Source of the DNA: an uncultured Lachnospiraceae bacterium
GTDB taxonomy: Bacteria > Bacillota > Clostridia > Lachnospirales > Lachnospiraceae
DNA length: 20,355 nt
Assembly: GCA_910589195.1 (NCBI GenBank)
Contig: CAJUTC010000051.1
Coordinates: 1-20,355, forward strand
Direction of reading: 5' to 3'
The position numbers and the translations under genes were made by a program. Positions 6,934 to 13,398 of the stretch are shown piece after piece; positions within the stretch are counted from its first letter, which is position 1; each line of letters opens with the position of its first letter. Below the pieces are notes generated by a model that saw nothing but the letters and a program-made list of their open reading frames with translations, ran no database searches and was not told the origin of the DNA.

Positions 6934-8169
6934 TTACTTATGCCAAACCCCATTGGCATCCAGCAAAAAGCCATCTATGGTGGTATTGGCGGCACGGATA
7001 CCCGTTCCGGGATAGAAGTAGTAAAAGCTTCCATTAATTTCCGTCCAGCCTTCCGCGCGAATACCATCTCCATTCAAATAGTAATAATTTCCATCCTGGG
7101 TAACCCAGTTATTGGCCACCATCACGCCTTCATACTGATCTTTGGTGGGATTCAGATAGTATACCTGGTTTCCTGCCTGAACCCAGCCGGTCAGCATGGC
7201 GCCGCTTTCATCCAGATAATAGTAAGAGCCGTTGCGGTTCTGCCATCCAGTAAGCATCCAGCCATCCGGATCGAACAGATACCATTTTCCATTCCAGGCA
7301 AGCCATTCATCCTTGGGTGAGCTTCCATCAGGATACCGAAAATACCAGCGTCCACCGCTTTGAATCCATCCTACTACCGTATTGCCTCCAGAAGGCGTTG
7401 TCCCGTTTGTCTGTCCGCTTCCGTCTGATACATTTTCTTCCGGAAGATAAATTTCATCTGAGGAAATCCAGTCGCTCTTTTTCCCGTATTTTCCTTCATC
7501 CGAATCTGACGGAATCACCCGGACTTTAAAATAGTAAGTACCTTTTTTCGTCATATAGGGGTAAAAATCATAATGAGTATTATTGGTTTCTACCTTATGG
7601 ATTTGTGAGCTCCCCCGATATAGCGCAACCTCAAAGCGGTAGGAAGAAGAACTGTTTTCCATCTTCCATCTGGCATTTCCATACCCGGAACCGGTCCAAT
7701 AGGCATCCTCAGGCGTTTCAAACTGCCCCTTTATAGGATTTAAGTCCACTGTGACAATCAGCTTTTTATTGCTGACAGACGCAGATTTAAAAGTTCCGCC
7801 TGTTATTTTTACATTGCTGGACTGGTAACCACCTTTAAACCTGCGTGTGTCATAATCTGTTACATCCAGCCATATTTTCATCCTGGGGGTGTCCCCTACC
7901 TGCATGGTCTTATTTTGGGAAGTAACCCACTCTGCTTTCTCAACAAAGTAATGTTCACTATTGGTATAAACATAAGCTCCGGAGCCGCTGTCCTTATCGC
8001 CAATTATAATATCCGGCAAACTATCCCCCGGTTCAAACTCATTCAACCCTACCCGGATATTCACAGAACTAATAGTAGAAACCGCCGCATATGCTGTCGC
8101 CGGATTTACCGTTGCCGCAAAAAGGCACACAGCCAAAATACTGCTTAAAAGTCTTCGAACCCATCTCAT
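6934..8169 (-). CDS. Secreted protein with C-terminal cell-wall-binding repeats (first of pair)
   Basis: A 411-residue exported protein. The signal peptide has MRWVRR, a hydrophobic core at 7-22 and a likely cleavage after TAYA (residue 28). Residues 34-148 form a beta-rich domain of no family I recognise, with SSNVKITGGTFKSASVSN. Residues 158-245 look fibronectin-III-like (ARWKMENSSSSYRFEVALY, KGTYYFKVRVIP). A Gly/Ser/Thr linker spans about 247-264. Residues 266-410 hold six or seven choline-binding-type repeats (GGRWYFRYPDG, GKWYLFDPDGWMLTGW, GSYYYLDESGAMLTGW and so on). No enzyme domain is present, although such proteins are often auto-named amidases because of the repeats. AAGGAGG precedes the ATG at 8169. 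It leads a two-gene unit with its own promoter. Confidence 0.88.
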   Translation of the reverse strand: MRWVRRLLSSILAVCLFAATVNPATAYAAVSTISSVNIRVGLNEFEPGDSLPDIIIGDKDSGSGAYVYTNSEHYFVEKAEWVTSQNKTMQVGDTPRMKIWLDVTDYDTRRFKGGYQSSNVKITGGTFKSASVSNKKLIVTVDLNPIKGQFETPEDAYWTGSGYGNARWKMENSSSSYRFEVALYRGSSQIHKVETNNTHYDFYPYMTKKGTYYFKVRVIPSDSDEGKYGKKSDWISSDEIYLPEENVSDGSGQTNGTTPSGGNTVVGWIQSGGRWYFRYPDGSSPKDEWLAWNGKWYLFDPDGWMLTGWQNRNGSYYYLDESGAMLTGWVQAGNQVYYLNPTKDQYEGVMVANNWVTQDGNYYYLNGDGIRAEGWTEINGSFYYFYPGTGIRAANTTIDGFLLDANGVWHK

Positions 8170-8192
8170 ATGGCATCCTCCTTATCTTTATC

Positions 8193-8213
8193 ATCACAAA
8201 TAGTTGATGTGAT
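8193..8213 (-). promoter_or_regulatory. Operator-like inverted repeat at the start of the wall-protein transcript
   Basis: The minus strand has ATCACA, 9 nt, TGTGAT immediately after the -10 box, covering roughly +1 to +21 of the transcript. An alternative pairing (CATCA with TGATG) overlaps it. This could be a repressor site or a short stabilising 5' stem-loop in the mRNA. No regulator is encoded nearby, so the function is inferred from position only. Confidence 0.4.
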
Positions 8214-8220
8214 ATACTAC

Positions 8221-8250
8221 ATTATAATCAATAACCTGTAGCAGCGTCAA
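8221..8250 (-). promoter_or_regulatory. Promoter of the wall-protein cassette
   Basis: Minus-strand TTGACG at 8245-8250 and a perfect TATAAT at 8221-8226, with an 18-nt spacer. Transcription would start near 8214, leaving a 45-nt leader that carries the inverted repeat at 8193-8213 and the AAGGAGG ribosome binding site. It makes the two wall-protein genes independent of the ribosomal operon upstream. Confidence 0.87.
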
Positions 8251-8482
8251 CTTACAATATTCTGACCATTTCCTTAAAGGATTTGCGGCGGTTTCTTTGT
8301 TATATTGCACAATCAAAGCTCTTTTTCCTGCTGAAAGCCAATCCTGCTTCACAAGATTTCCAGCCTGCCATGAAGCCCCATAGCAGCATGAATCTTTCTT
8401 ACCATGATAGGTTCTTAACTTTTTACGTCTTTTGTATCATAGGGAAGTCTGCCGGAGTTTTGTGCAGACCATACCCTAAGAA
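8251..8482. other. Intergenic stretch without a supported gene
   Basis: About 230 nt between the cassette promoter and the terminator block after rplQ. I see no coding frame with a start, ribosome binding site and sensible composition on either strand. The longest plus-strand frame starts at 8283 and runs through the stem-loop block to 8552; it is judged spurious. The stretch may be the remnant of a dispersed intergenic repeat, since it joins directly onto the structured element at 8491. Confidence 0.5.
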
Positions 8483-8512
8483 TATAAAAAAGAGTCCGGC
8501 TTGCCGGACTCT
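8483..8512 (-). terminator. Strong intrinsic terminator (distal) after rplQ
   Basis: On the minus strand AGAGTCCGGC pairs with GCCGGACTCT (8491-8512) in a GC-rich stem of 9-10 bp with a CAAG/AA loop, followed directly by six T. This is the strongest terminator in the window. It is the second or third barrier between the alpha operon and the wall-protein cassette. Confidence 0.9.
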
Positions 8513-8645
8513 CGCGCCGGAGCGTGGCTGCGCCAGCAGCCATTTTCCTTAGCGCTGAGTGCGCATCCTCTGGAGTTTTTTTGCTTTATAGGACGTATTT
8601 TCCTATAAAGCAAAAAACTGCCTTACCTTAATGATAAGACAGTTT
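8491..8645. repeat. Structured intergenic element of five stem-loops
   Basis: A 155-nt block packed with hairpins: AGAGTCCGGC/GCCGGACTCT (8491-8512), TGGCTGC/GCAGCCA with a 4-nt loop (8525-8542), a GCGC/GCGC hairpin near 8551-8563, a perfect 17-bp inverted repeat with a 7-nt loop (8577-8593 and 8601-8617), and the rplQ terminator (8615-8645). The centre is markedly more GC-rich than its surroundings. The density of palindromes resembles dispersed intergenic repeat elements (REP- or MITE-like), but no second copy is in the window. Confidence 0.5.
8611..8645 (-). terminator. Intrinsic terminator of the alpha operon (after rplQ)
   Basis: Thirty-eight nt after the rplQ stop, AAACTGTCTTA pairs with TAAGGCAGTTT (one G-U pair) around a 9-nt loop and is followed by a run of T. 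Its 3' arm shares three bases with the adjacent 17-bp inverted repeat (8577-8617), so the two hairpins can compete. Confidence 0.87.
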
Positions 8646-8683
8646 CGTGTTTATTCTGTGAACATTCCTGTTAAAGAGATGGA

Positions 8684-9220
8684 TTATACTAATTCCAGTA
8701 ATACTTCCATTGCGGCATCGCCTTTACGTGGTCCGATCTTTATAATTCTGGTATAACCGCCGTTGCGGGAAGTATATTTGGGAGCAATCTCATCAAATAG
8801 CTTAGCAACCAAATCCACTTCTTTGGTGTTTCTCTTTCTTCCGGCAGCCTGGGTTGGCACTTCTGTTACACCATAAAGAACTTTTAACATTTGACGGCGT
8901 GCGTGTAACCTGGAAGGCTGATCCTTTTTGATCTCCTTCTCTACTTCGTCATATACGGTAACTTTCTTACCATCTACCACTTCTTTTACCCGCTTTCCGT
9001 CTTTATCCTTGCGAGGTACTTTTGCTGTTACTTTCACCGTATCAAAGTTGTCCTTTTCCTTTACTGCCATCGCAATCAAACCTTCTGCAACTTTGCGGAT
9101 TTCCTTTGCCCTGGTTTCTGTGGTCCGGATCTTTCCATGATAAATTAACGCGGTAACCTGGCTTCTGATCATAGCCTTTCTCTGGGAAGAAGTCCTTCCT
9201 AATTTACGATATCCTGCCAT
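8684..9220 (-). CDS. rplQ: 50S ribosomal protein L17 (bL17), long form
   Basis: Large-subunit protein near the peptide exit tunnel. The 178-residue product begins MAGYRKLGRTSSQRKAMIR and ends with the family core (YTRIIKIGPRKGDAAMEVLLELV). Most L17 proteins are about 115-130 residues; here a charged insertion of roughly 50 residues (about 57-107, rich in Lys, Asp and Val) interrupts the middle, before SRLHARRQMLKVLYG. Several clostridia carry a similar insertion. A TTG upstream abuts GGAGG, so the ATG at 9220, 9 nt after GGAGG, is the start. Last gene of the alpha operon, 149 nt after rpoA and followed by terminators. Confidence 0.96.
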   Translation of the reverse strand: MAGYRKLGRTSSQRKAMIRSQVTALIYHGKIRTTETRAKEIRKVAEGLIAMAVKEKDNFDTVKVTAKVPRKDKDGKRVKEVVDGKKVTVYDEVEKEIKKDQPSRLHARRQMLKVLYGVTEVPTQAAGRKRNTKEVDLVAKLFDEIAPKYTSRNGGYTRIIKIGPRKGDAAMEVLLELV

Positions 9221-9305
9221 AATAATCAACCTCCATTATCGTTCAGTCTGGAGAGCATTGCCGTGCCCTTTGGTCTTACCGGCCTGCGCTTCCTGTCAGT
9301 CAAAA

Positions 9306-9342
9306 TACCTGGCCACGCATCATCGGTCTTACTGGCCAGGCA
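9306..9342 (-). promoter_or_regulatory. Hairpin in the rpoA-rplQ spacer
   Basis: In the 149-nt gap, TGCCTGGCCA pairs with TGGCCAGGTA (10 bp with one G-U) around a 17-nt loop; the 3' side runs into TATTTTG, a weak T-tract. The spacer also repeats GGCC-N-GTAA three times (near 9359-9370, 9324-9341 and 9271-9288). It could be a partial attenuator or an L17 regulatory site; no known leader family is recognised. Confidence 0.45.
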
Positions 9343-9369
9343 TAAAATCACTATTTTGTTACAGGCCTG

Positions 9370-10329
9370 CTACTCATCGCTGGGATTTAACTGCAAGCCC
9401 AATTCTTTTAACTTGTTCAGCACTTCCTCTAATGATTTGCGCCCCAAGTTCCGGACTTTCATCATATCCTCTGAGGTACGGTTGCACAATTCCTCCACAG
9501 TATTGATTCCAGCCCGCTTCAGACAGTTATAGGAACGAACAGACAGCTCTAACTCGTCAATGTTCATCTCTAACACTTTTTCTTTTTCATTGTCCTCTTT
9601 CTCAACCATGATCTCAGCAGTCTTGGCATTTTCAGAAAGATCAATAAACAGGTTCAAATGTTCGCTTAATACCTTAGCCGCAAGGCTAACCGCCTCATCC
9701 GGCGCTAATGTACCATTGGTAAAAACATCCAGGGTTAACTTGTCAAAATCAGTAACCTGGCCAACACGAGTATTCTGCACCGTCATATTGACACGTTCTA
9801 CCGGGGTATAGATGGAATCCACCGCAATCACCCCGATAGGCAGATCATCACTCTTGTTTTTGTCTGCGCTTACATAGCCGCGGCCCTTGGTAATCGTAAG
9901 TTCCATATAGAACTTGCTGTCTGCCCCACCGCTTAAAGTGGCGATTACCTGCTCCGGATTCATAATTTCAATATCCGCATCTGCCTGGATATCCGCTCCG
10001 GTTATAATTCCGTCACCCTCGAACTCAATGTACGCTATCTTTGGTTCATTGGTATCACTGCTGTTTTTAATGGATAAGCTTTTGATGTTCATAATGATTT
10101 CAGTTACATCTTCCTTGACTCCGGGTATGGAACTGAACTCATGCAGAACGCCATCGATTTTCACCTGGCTGACTGCTGCACCCGGTAAGGAAGAAAGCAT
10201 TATTCTTCTAAGGGAATTACCTAAGGTGGTGCCGTAGCCTCTCTCTAATGGTTCAACTACAAACTTACCGTACTTCTTATCTTCTGAAATCTCTGCAATT
10301 TCAATGTTTGGTTTCTCAAAATCGAACAC
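9370..10329 (-). CDS. rpoA: DNA-directed RNA polymerase alpha subunit
   Basis: The 319-residue alpha subunit starts RNA polymerase assembly and contacts promoter UP elements and activators. The N-terminal domain (about 1-230) has the assembly motif GYGTTLGNSLRRIMLSSLPGAA at 31-52. A flexible acidic linker (about 235-252) leads to the C-terminal DNA-binding domain with VRSYNCLKRAGI, where Arg265 and Asn268 match the DNA-contacting positions known in E. coli. This is followed by the helix-hairpin-helix VRNLGRKSLEEV. The start is GTG at 10329 behind AGGAGG. It lies 53 nt after rpsD, the conserved order. Confidence 0.98.
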   Translation of the reverse strand: MFDFEKPNIEIAEISEDKKYGKFVVEPLERGYGTTLGNSLRRIMLSSLPGAAVSQVKIDGVLHEFSSIPGVKEDVTEIIMNIKSLSIKNSSDTNEPKIAYIEFEGDGIITGADIQADADIEIMNPEQVIATLSGGADSKFYMELTITKGRGYVSADKNKSDDLPIGVIAVDSIYTPVERVNMTVQNTRVGQVTDFDKLTLDVFTNGTLAPDEAVSLAAKVLSEHLNLFIDLSENAKTAEIMVEKEDNEKEKVLEMNIDELELSVRSYNCLKRAGINTVEELCNRTSEDMMKVRNLGRKSLEEVLNKLKELGLQLNPSDE

Positions 10330-10382
10330 AAATAGCCCCTCCTTTTAGGGTGGATCATCAAAGCTTAAAACTTAAACATTAA

Positions 10383-10976
10383 TTATTTGGAGTACAACTC
10401 GACGATAAGCATCTCGTTAACCGGAACGTCAATCTCATCTCTGGTTGGCATTTCCTTAACTGTACCCCTTAAATTTTCCTGATCTGGCTCTAACCAGGCT
10501 GGAACCATACGCCCTGCTGTAACCTCTAAGATATCTTTATATCTCTGAGCAGATTTGCTCTTTTCCCTAATCTCGATCACATCGCCAGTCTTTACCAAGT
10601 AAGATGGGATATTAACACGCTTGCCATTTACCAAAACATGCTTGTGATCCACAATCTGCCTTGCTTCCTTTCTGGTACGCGCAAGCCCTAAACGGAACAC
10701 TACATTATCCAGTCTGGTTTCCAAAAGGATCATCAGGTTTGTACCTACCATACCATTCATCTTGGATGCCTTCGCATAATAATTACGGAATGGCTTCTCC
10801 AGTACGCCATAAATGAATTTAGCCTTCTGCTTTTCTCTTAACTGCAGGCCATACTCGCTTACTTTTCTGTTTGCTCTTTTTAATTCTCTGTTGGACTTTT
10901 TATCAATTCCTAAATAGATGGGGTCCATACCAAGGGATCTGCATCTTTTAAGAACAGGAACTCTATCAACTGCCAC
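10383..10976 (-). CDS. rpsD: 30S ribosomal protein S4 (uS4), zinc-free form
   Basis: Primary 16S-binding protein that nucleates 30S body assembly and helps decoding fidelity. The 197-residue product has the S4 RNA-binding domain at about 88-150 (LETRLDNVVFRLGLARTRKEARQIVDHKHVLVNGKRVNIPSY). The N-terminus keeps only one cysteine (Cys12), so this is the non-zinc variant. The start is GTG at 10976 with AGGAGG upstream, 15 nt after rpsK. In many bacteria S4 represses the alpha operon by binding near rpsM; no obvious S4 pseudoknot was recognised here. Confidence 0.98.
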   Translation of the reverse strand: MAVDRVPVLKRCRSLGMDPIYLGIDKKSNRELKRANRKVSEYGLQLREKQKAKFIYGVLEKPFRNYYAKASKMNGMVGTNLMILLETRLDNVVFRLGLARTRKEARQIVDHKHVLVNGKRVNIPSYLVKTGDVIEIREKSKSAQRYKDILEVTAGRMVPAWLEPDQENLRGTVKEMPTRDEIDVPVNEMLIVELYSK

Positions 10977-10991
10977 TTTTATTACCTCCTA

Positions 10992-11393
10992 TTAGACTCT
11001 TCTACGCTTTGGCGGACGGCATCCGTTATGAGGAACGGGGGTAACGTCCTTGATGCTGGTTACTTCCAACCCACATGCCTGTAATGCACGGATTGCTGCT
11101 TCACGTCCGGAACCCGGACCTTTTACCATAACATCTACGGATTTTAATCCATGTATAAGAGCTGCTTTGGTTGCAGTTTCTGCGGCCATCTGAGCTGCAT
11201 ATGGAGTAGATTTTCTTGAACCTCTAAATCCCAGACCACCAGCACTTGCCCAAGATAAGGCATTTCCCTGCGCATCTGTTAAAGTCACGATGGTGTTATT
11301 AAAAGATGACTGGATATGTGCTTGTCCGCGTTCAACGTTTTTCTTTACACGCTTTTTTGTCACTTTCTTAGCAGTGGACACTTTTTTAGCCAT
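10992..11393 (-). CDS. rpsK: 30S ribosomal protein S11 (uS11)
   Basis: Platform protein lining the mRNA exit path, 133 residues. Family landmarks: AHIQSSFNNTIVTLTDAQGN, SWASAGGLGFRGSRKSTPYAAQMAAE, VMVKGPGSGREAAIRALQ and the C-terminal DVTPVPHNGCRPPKRRRV. The N-terminus is an extra Lys-rich tail. The ATG at 11393 has only a weak ribosome binding site (TAGG about 10 nt upstream). It is 101 nt after rpsM, a wider gap than usual in this operon. Confidence 0.98.
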   Translation of the reverse strand: MAKKVSTAKKVTKKRVKKNVERGQAHIQSSFNNTIVTLTDAQGNALSWASAGGLGFRGSRKSTPYAAQMAAETATKAALIHGLKSVDVMVKGPGSGREAAIRALQACGLEVTSIKDVTPVPHNGCRPPKRRRV

Positions 11394-11479
11394 TTTAAAC
11401 TAACCTACTTTCTGAATATTCATGAATCGTTTTTCCTGTTTTTAAAACATATAAATCCGATTCGCACTTTTAGTTACCT

Positions 11480-11493
11480 CTGTAAATTTACAG
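11480..11493. repeat. 14-bp perfect palindrome after rpsM
   Basis: CTGTAAATTTACAG begins one base past the rpsM stop codon in the 101-nt rpsM-rpsK gap. As RNA it can form a 5-bp stem with an AATT loop; as DNA it is a symmetric protein-binding-type site. It has no T-tract, so it is not a terminator. Confidence 0.5.
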
Positions 11494-11494
11494 A

Positions 11495-11863
11495 TTATTT
11501 CTTCTTATTCGCTACAGTCTTCCTGGGGCCTTTGCGGGTTCTTGCGTTTGTCTTGGTCTTCTGGCCACGAACCGGAAGGCTCTTTCTGTGACGAATTCCA
11601 CGGTAGCATCCGATTTCCTGTAATCTCTTAATGTTTAAAGCGATTTCCCTGCGCAAATCACCCTCTACCATCTGAGAATCCGCAATAATCGTTGCCAGCT
11701 TCTTTACTTCGTCATCAGTTAAATCCTTAACACGTGTATCAGGATTTACTCCAGCTTCTTTGAGAATACGGTTGGAACTTGATCTACCAATTCCGTAGAT
11801 GTAAGTTAACCCGATCTCAACACGTTTTTCTCTTGGCAAATCAACGCCTGCAATACGAGCCAT
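11495..11863 (-). CDS. rpsM: 30S ribosomal protein S13 (uS13)
   Basis: Head protein that contacts P-site tRNA and forms intersubunit bridges. The 122-residue product starts MARIAGVDLPREKRVEIGLTYIYGIG and carries the helix-two-turn-helix region, then CYRGIRHRKSLPVRGQKTKTNARTRKG and a basic tail. AGGAGG lies 10 nt before the ATG at 11863. It follows rpmJ by 24 nt. Confidence 0.98.
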   Translation of the reverse strand: MARIAGVDLPREKRVEIGLTYIYGIGRSSSNRILKEAGVNPDTRVKDLTDDEVKKLATIIADSQMVEGDLRREIALNIKRLQEIGCYRGIRHRKSLPVRGQKTKTNARTRKGPRKTVANKKK

Positions 11864-11887
11864 CGTTTTTACTCCTCCTAAAAATTT

Positions 11888-12001
11888 TTAACCTTGTTTC
11901 TGTTTATGCTTGGGATTTTCGCAAATTACTCTGATACTGCCTTTTCGCTTTATGATTTTGCACTTTTCGCAAATCGGTTTTACAGAACTTCTAACTTTCA
12001 C
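11888..12001 (-). CDS. rpmJ: 50S ribosomal protein L36 (bL36), zinc-binding form
   Basis: A 37-residue protein read directly from the sequence: MKVRSSVKPICEKCKIIKRK, then GSIRVICENPKHKQKQG. It keeps the zinc ligands Cys11, Cys14, Cys27 and His32, so it is the C+ form. The start is GTG at 12001, preceded by AAAGGAG at a normal distance. It is the first gene after the promoter at 12044-12072 and lies between infA and rpsM, the standard position. L36 binds 23S rRNA near the L6/L16 region and stabilises late assembly. Confidence 0.97.
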   Translation of the reverse strand: MKVRSSVKPICEKCKIIKRKGSIRVICENPKHKQKQG

Positions 12002-12043
12002 AGTAATTCTCCTTTCTTGCCATAATCACAAAGTTGCTAAAAC

Positions 12044-12072
12044 ATTATACCAAAAACTCCAAAATAATGCAA
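12044..12072 (-). promoter_or_regulatory. Internal promoter of the alpha operon (before rpmJ)
   Basis: Minus-strand TTGCAT at 12067-12072 and a perfect TATAAT at 12044-12049, 17 nt apart, inside the 79-nt infA-rpmJ gap. The start near 12037 gives a leader of about 36 nt before the rpmJ GTG. It would let rpmJ-rpsM-rpsK-rpsD-rpoA-rplQ be transcribed separately from the spc operon. Confidence 0.85.
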
Positions 12073-12080
12073 GCACTTTT

Positions 12081-12299
12081 TTACTTATCCCGCCAGATAA
12101 TCCGGCCTTTTGATAAGTCATATGGCGACATTTCCAGGGTTACCTTATCGCCCGGCAAAATCCGGATATAATTCATACGCAGCTTTCCGCTGATATGGGC
12201 TAATACTTGATGGCCATTTTCCAGTTCCACCTGAAACATGGCATTGGGTAACTTCTCAACTACGGTTCCTTCAATTTCAATTACATCTGCTTTCGACAT
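12081..12299 (-). CDS. infA: Translation initiation factor IF-1
   Basis: A 72-residue S1/OB-fold protein that occupies the ribosomal A site during initiation. The whole sequence matches the family: SKADVIEIEGTVVEKLPNAMF, then ENGHQVLAHISGKLRMNYIRILPGDKV and SPYDLSKGRIIWRDK. The start codon at 12299 overlaps the last 23 nt of the KOW-protein gene, which suggests translational coupling. AAGGAGGTATTATAAGC precedes the ATG. Confidence 0.98.
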   Translation of the reverse strand: MSKADVIEIEGTVVEKLPNAMFQVELENGHQVLAHISGKLRMNYIRILPGDKVTLEMSPYDLSKGRIIWRDK

Positions 12300-12588
12300 T
12301 GCTTATAATACCTCCTTGCTGTGAAACCTGCTTCTGTGAGTCCAAAAATCTGCGGATTTCTTCATCCGTCACAGTTTTCTCTTGTTTCAGCTTATGCTTC
12401 AGCGTGTGATCCTTTGGATCCTGAAGCTGCACATGCTTCTTCTTTTTTCGTTTTGGCTGTCCAATCAGGCGTTTTTTTCCGTCCGTCAGACTAACATATT
12501 CACCGGCTGCTTCTAATATGATATAAAGCCGACCCTTATCATGACCTGCAAGGCTCCTTGCCAGGCAGCCTGGTTCCCATTCCCTCAT
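12277..12588 (-). CDS. Small KOW-type (L14e-like) RNA-binding protein
   Basis: A 103-residue basic protein. Residues 5-47 fit a KOW/SH3-like fold (PGCLARSLAGHDKGRLYIILEAAGEYVSLTDG), followed by a Lys/Arg-rich run (46-52) and a charged helical tail. Short KOW proteins of this kind lie between map and infA in many Firmicutes; the role is unproven but probably ribosome or rRNA association. An in-frame TAG directly precedes the ATG at 12588, so no longer start is possible. It begins 54 nt after map and overlaps infA by 23 nt. Confidence 0.85.
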   Translation of the reverse strand: MREWEPGCLARSLAGHDKGRLYIILEAAGEYVSLTDGKKRLIGQPKRKKKKHVQLQDPKDHTLKHKLKQEKTVTDEEIRRFLDSQKQVSQQGGIISNVESRCN

Positions 12589-12642
12589 CTACCAAAACCC
12601 TTTCCTGTATTCGAATCACAAGGTTTCCATAACTGCCCTGAA

Positions 12643-13395
12643 TCAGCAGTATAATGACAAAATTTCCGGTTCACCTTCTGTAATCAGAATGGTGTTCTCA
12701 TAATGGGCAGACAGGGAACCATCGTCGGTTACTACTGTCCAGTTGTCTTCCAGCCATGAAACATCGTAACGGCCTGCGTTAATCATTGGCTCCACCGCCA
12801 GCGTCATACCTGGCCTTAACCGGACTCCCCTGCGTTTCTGGGAAAAATTCGGCACTTCCGGATCCTCGTGAAGATGAGAACCGATTCCATGTCCCACCAG
12901 ATCCCGGACAACTCCATATCCAAAGCTTTCTGCATAAGACTGAATCGCAGCAGAGATATCATTTAAATGATTTCCAGCTTTTGCAAGTTTAATCCCTTCG
13001 AAGAAACATTGTTTTGTCACGGCAATCAACTGCTTGGCCTCCTGGGAAATCTCGCCGATTCCATACGTTCTGGCTGCATCCGAATGATATCCCTTATAAA
13101 TCACTCCCGCATCTAAACTAACAATATCCCCTTCCTTCAGCAAACGGTGCTTTTTCGGAATTCCGTGAACCACCTCGTCATTTACTGATACACAGATGGA
13201 AGCAGGATAGCCATTGTAATTTTTAAAGGAAGGAATACAGCCATAACTTCTGATCATGTGATCGCCTAATTGATCCACCTCAAATGTAGACATTCCAGGT
13301 TTCAATGCTTTCCCCAGTTCATCGTGGACGCAGGCAAGAATTCTGCCTGCCTCCCGCATTAATTCAATTTCTCTCTCTGATTTGATGGATACCAT
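12643..13395 (-). CDS. map: Methionine aminopeptidase, type I
   Basis: Removes the initiator methionine from new proteins. The 250-residue product has the pita-bread fold's full set of metal ligands: Asp95, Asp106, His169, Glu202 and Glu233, plus the substrate-facing His77 (VVHGIP) and His176. It has no N-terminal zinc-finger extension, so it is the short bacterial type Ia form. The ATG at 13395 lies 3 nt after the adk stop, and its ribosome binding site (GGGAG) is in the last adk codons, so the two are translationally coupled. Confidence 0.97.
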   Translation of the reverse strand: MVSIKSEREIELMREAGRILACVHDELGKALKPGMSTFEVDQLGDHMIRSYGCIPSFKNYNGYPASICVSVNDEVVHGIPKKHRLLKEGDIVSLDAGVIYKGYHSDAARTYGIGEISQEAKQLIAVTKQCFFEGIKLAKAGNHLNDISAAIQSYAESFGYGVVRDLVGHGIGSHLHEDPEVPNFSQKRRGVRLRPGMTLAVEPMINAGRYDVSWLEDNWTVVTDDGSLSAHYENTILITEGEPEILSLYC

Positions 13396-13398
13396 ACG

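Noticed and set aside
6914..6934. Upstream ATG at 6934 giving a 1-nt overlap with the preceding wall-protein gene
   Set aside because: Poor ribosome binding site; the next ATG at 6913 follows AAGGAAGG and leaves a proper signal-peptide start.
8283..8552. Plus-strand frame of 89 codons after rplQ
   Set aside because: It runs through two stem-loops and a terminator, and lacks a ribosome binding site.
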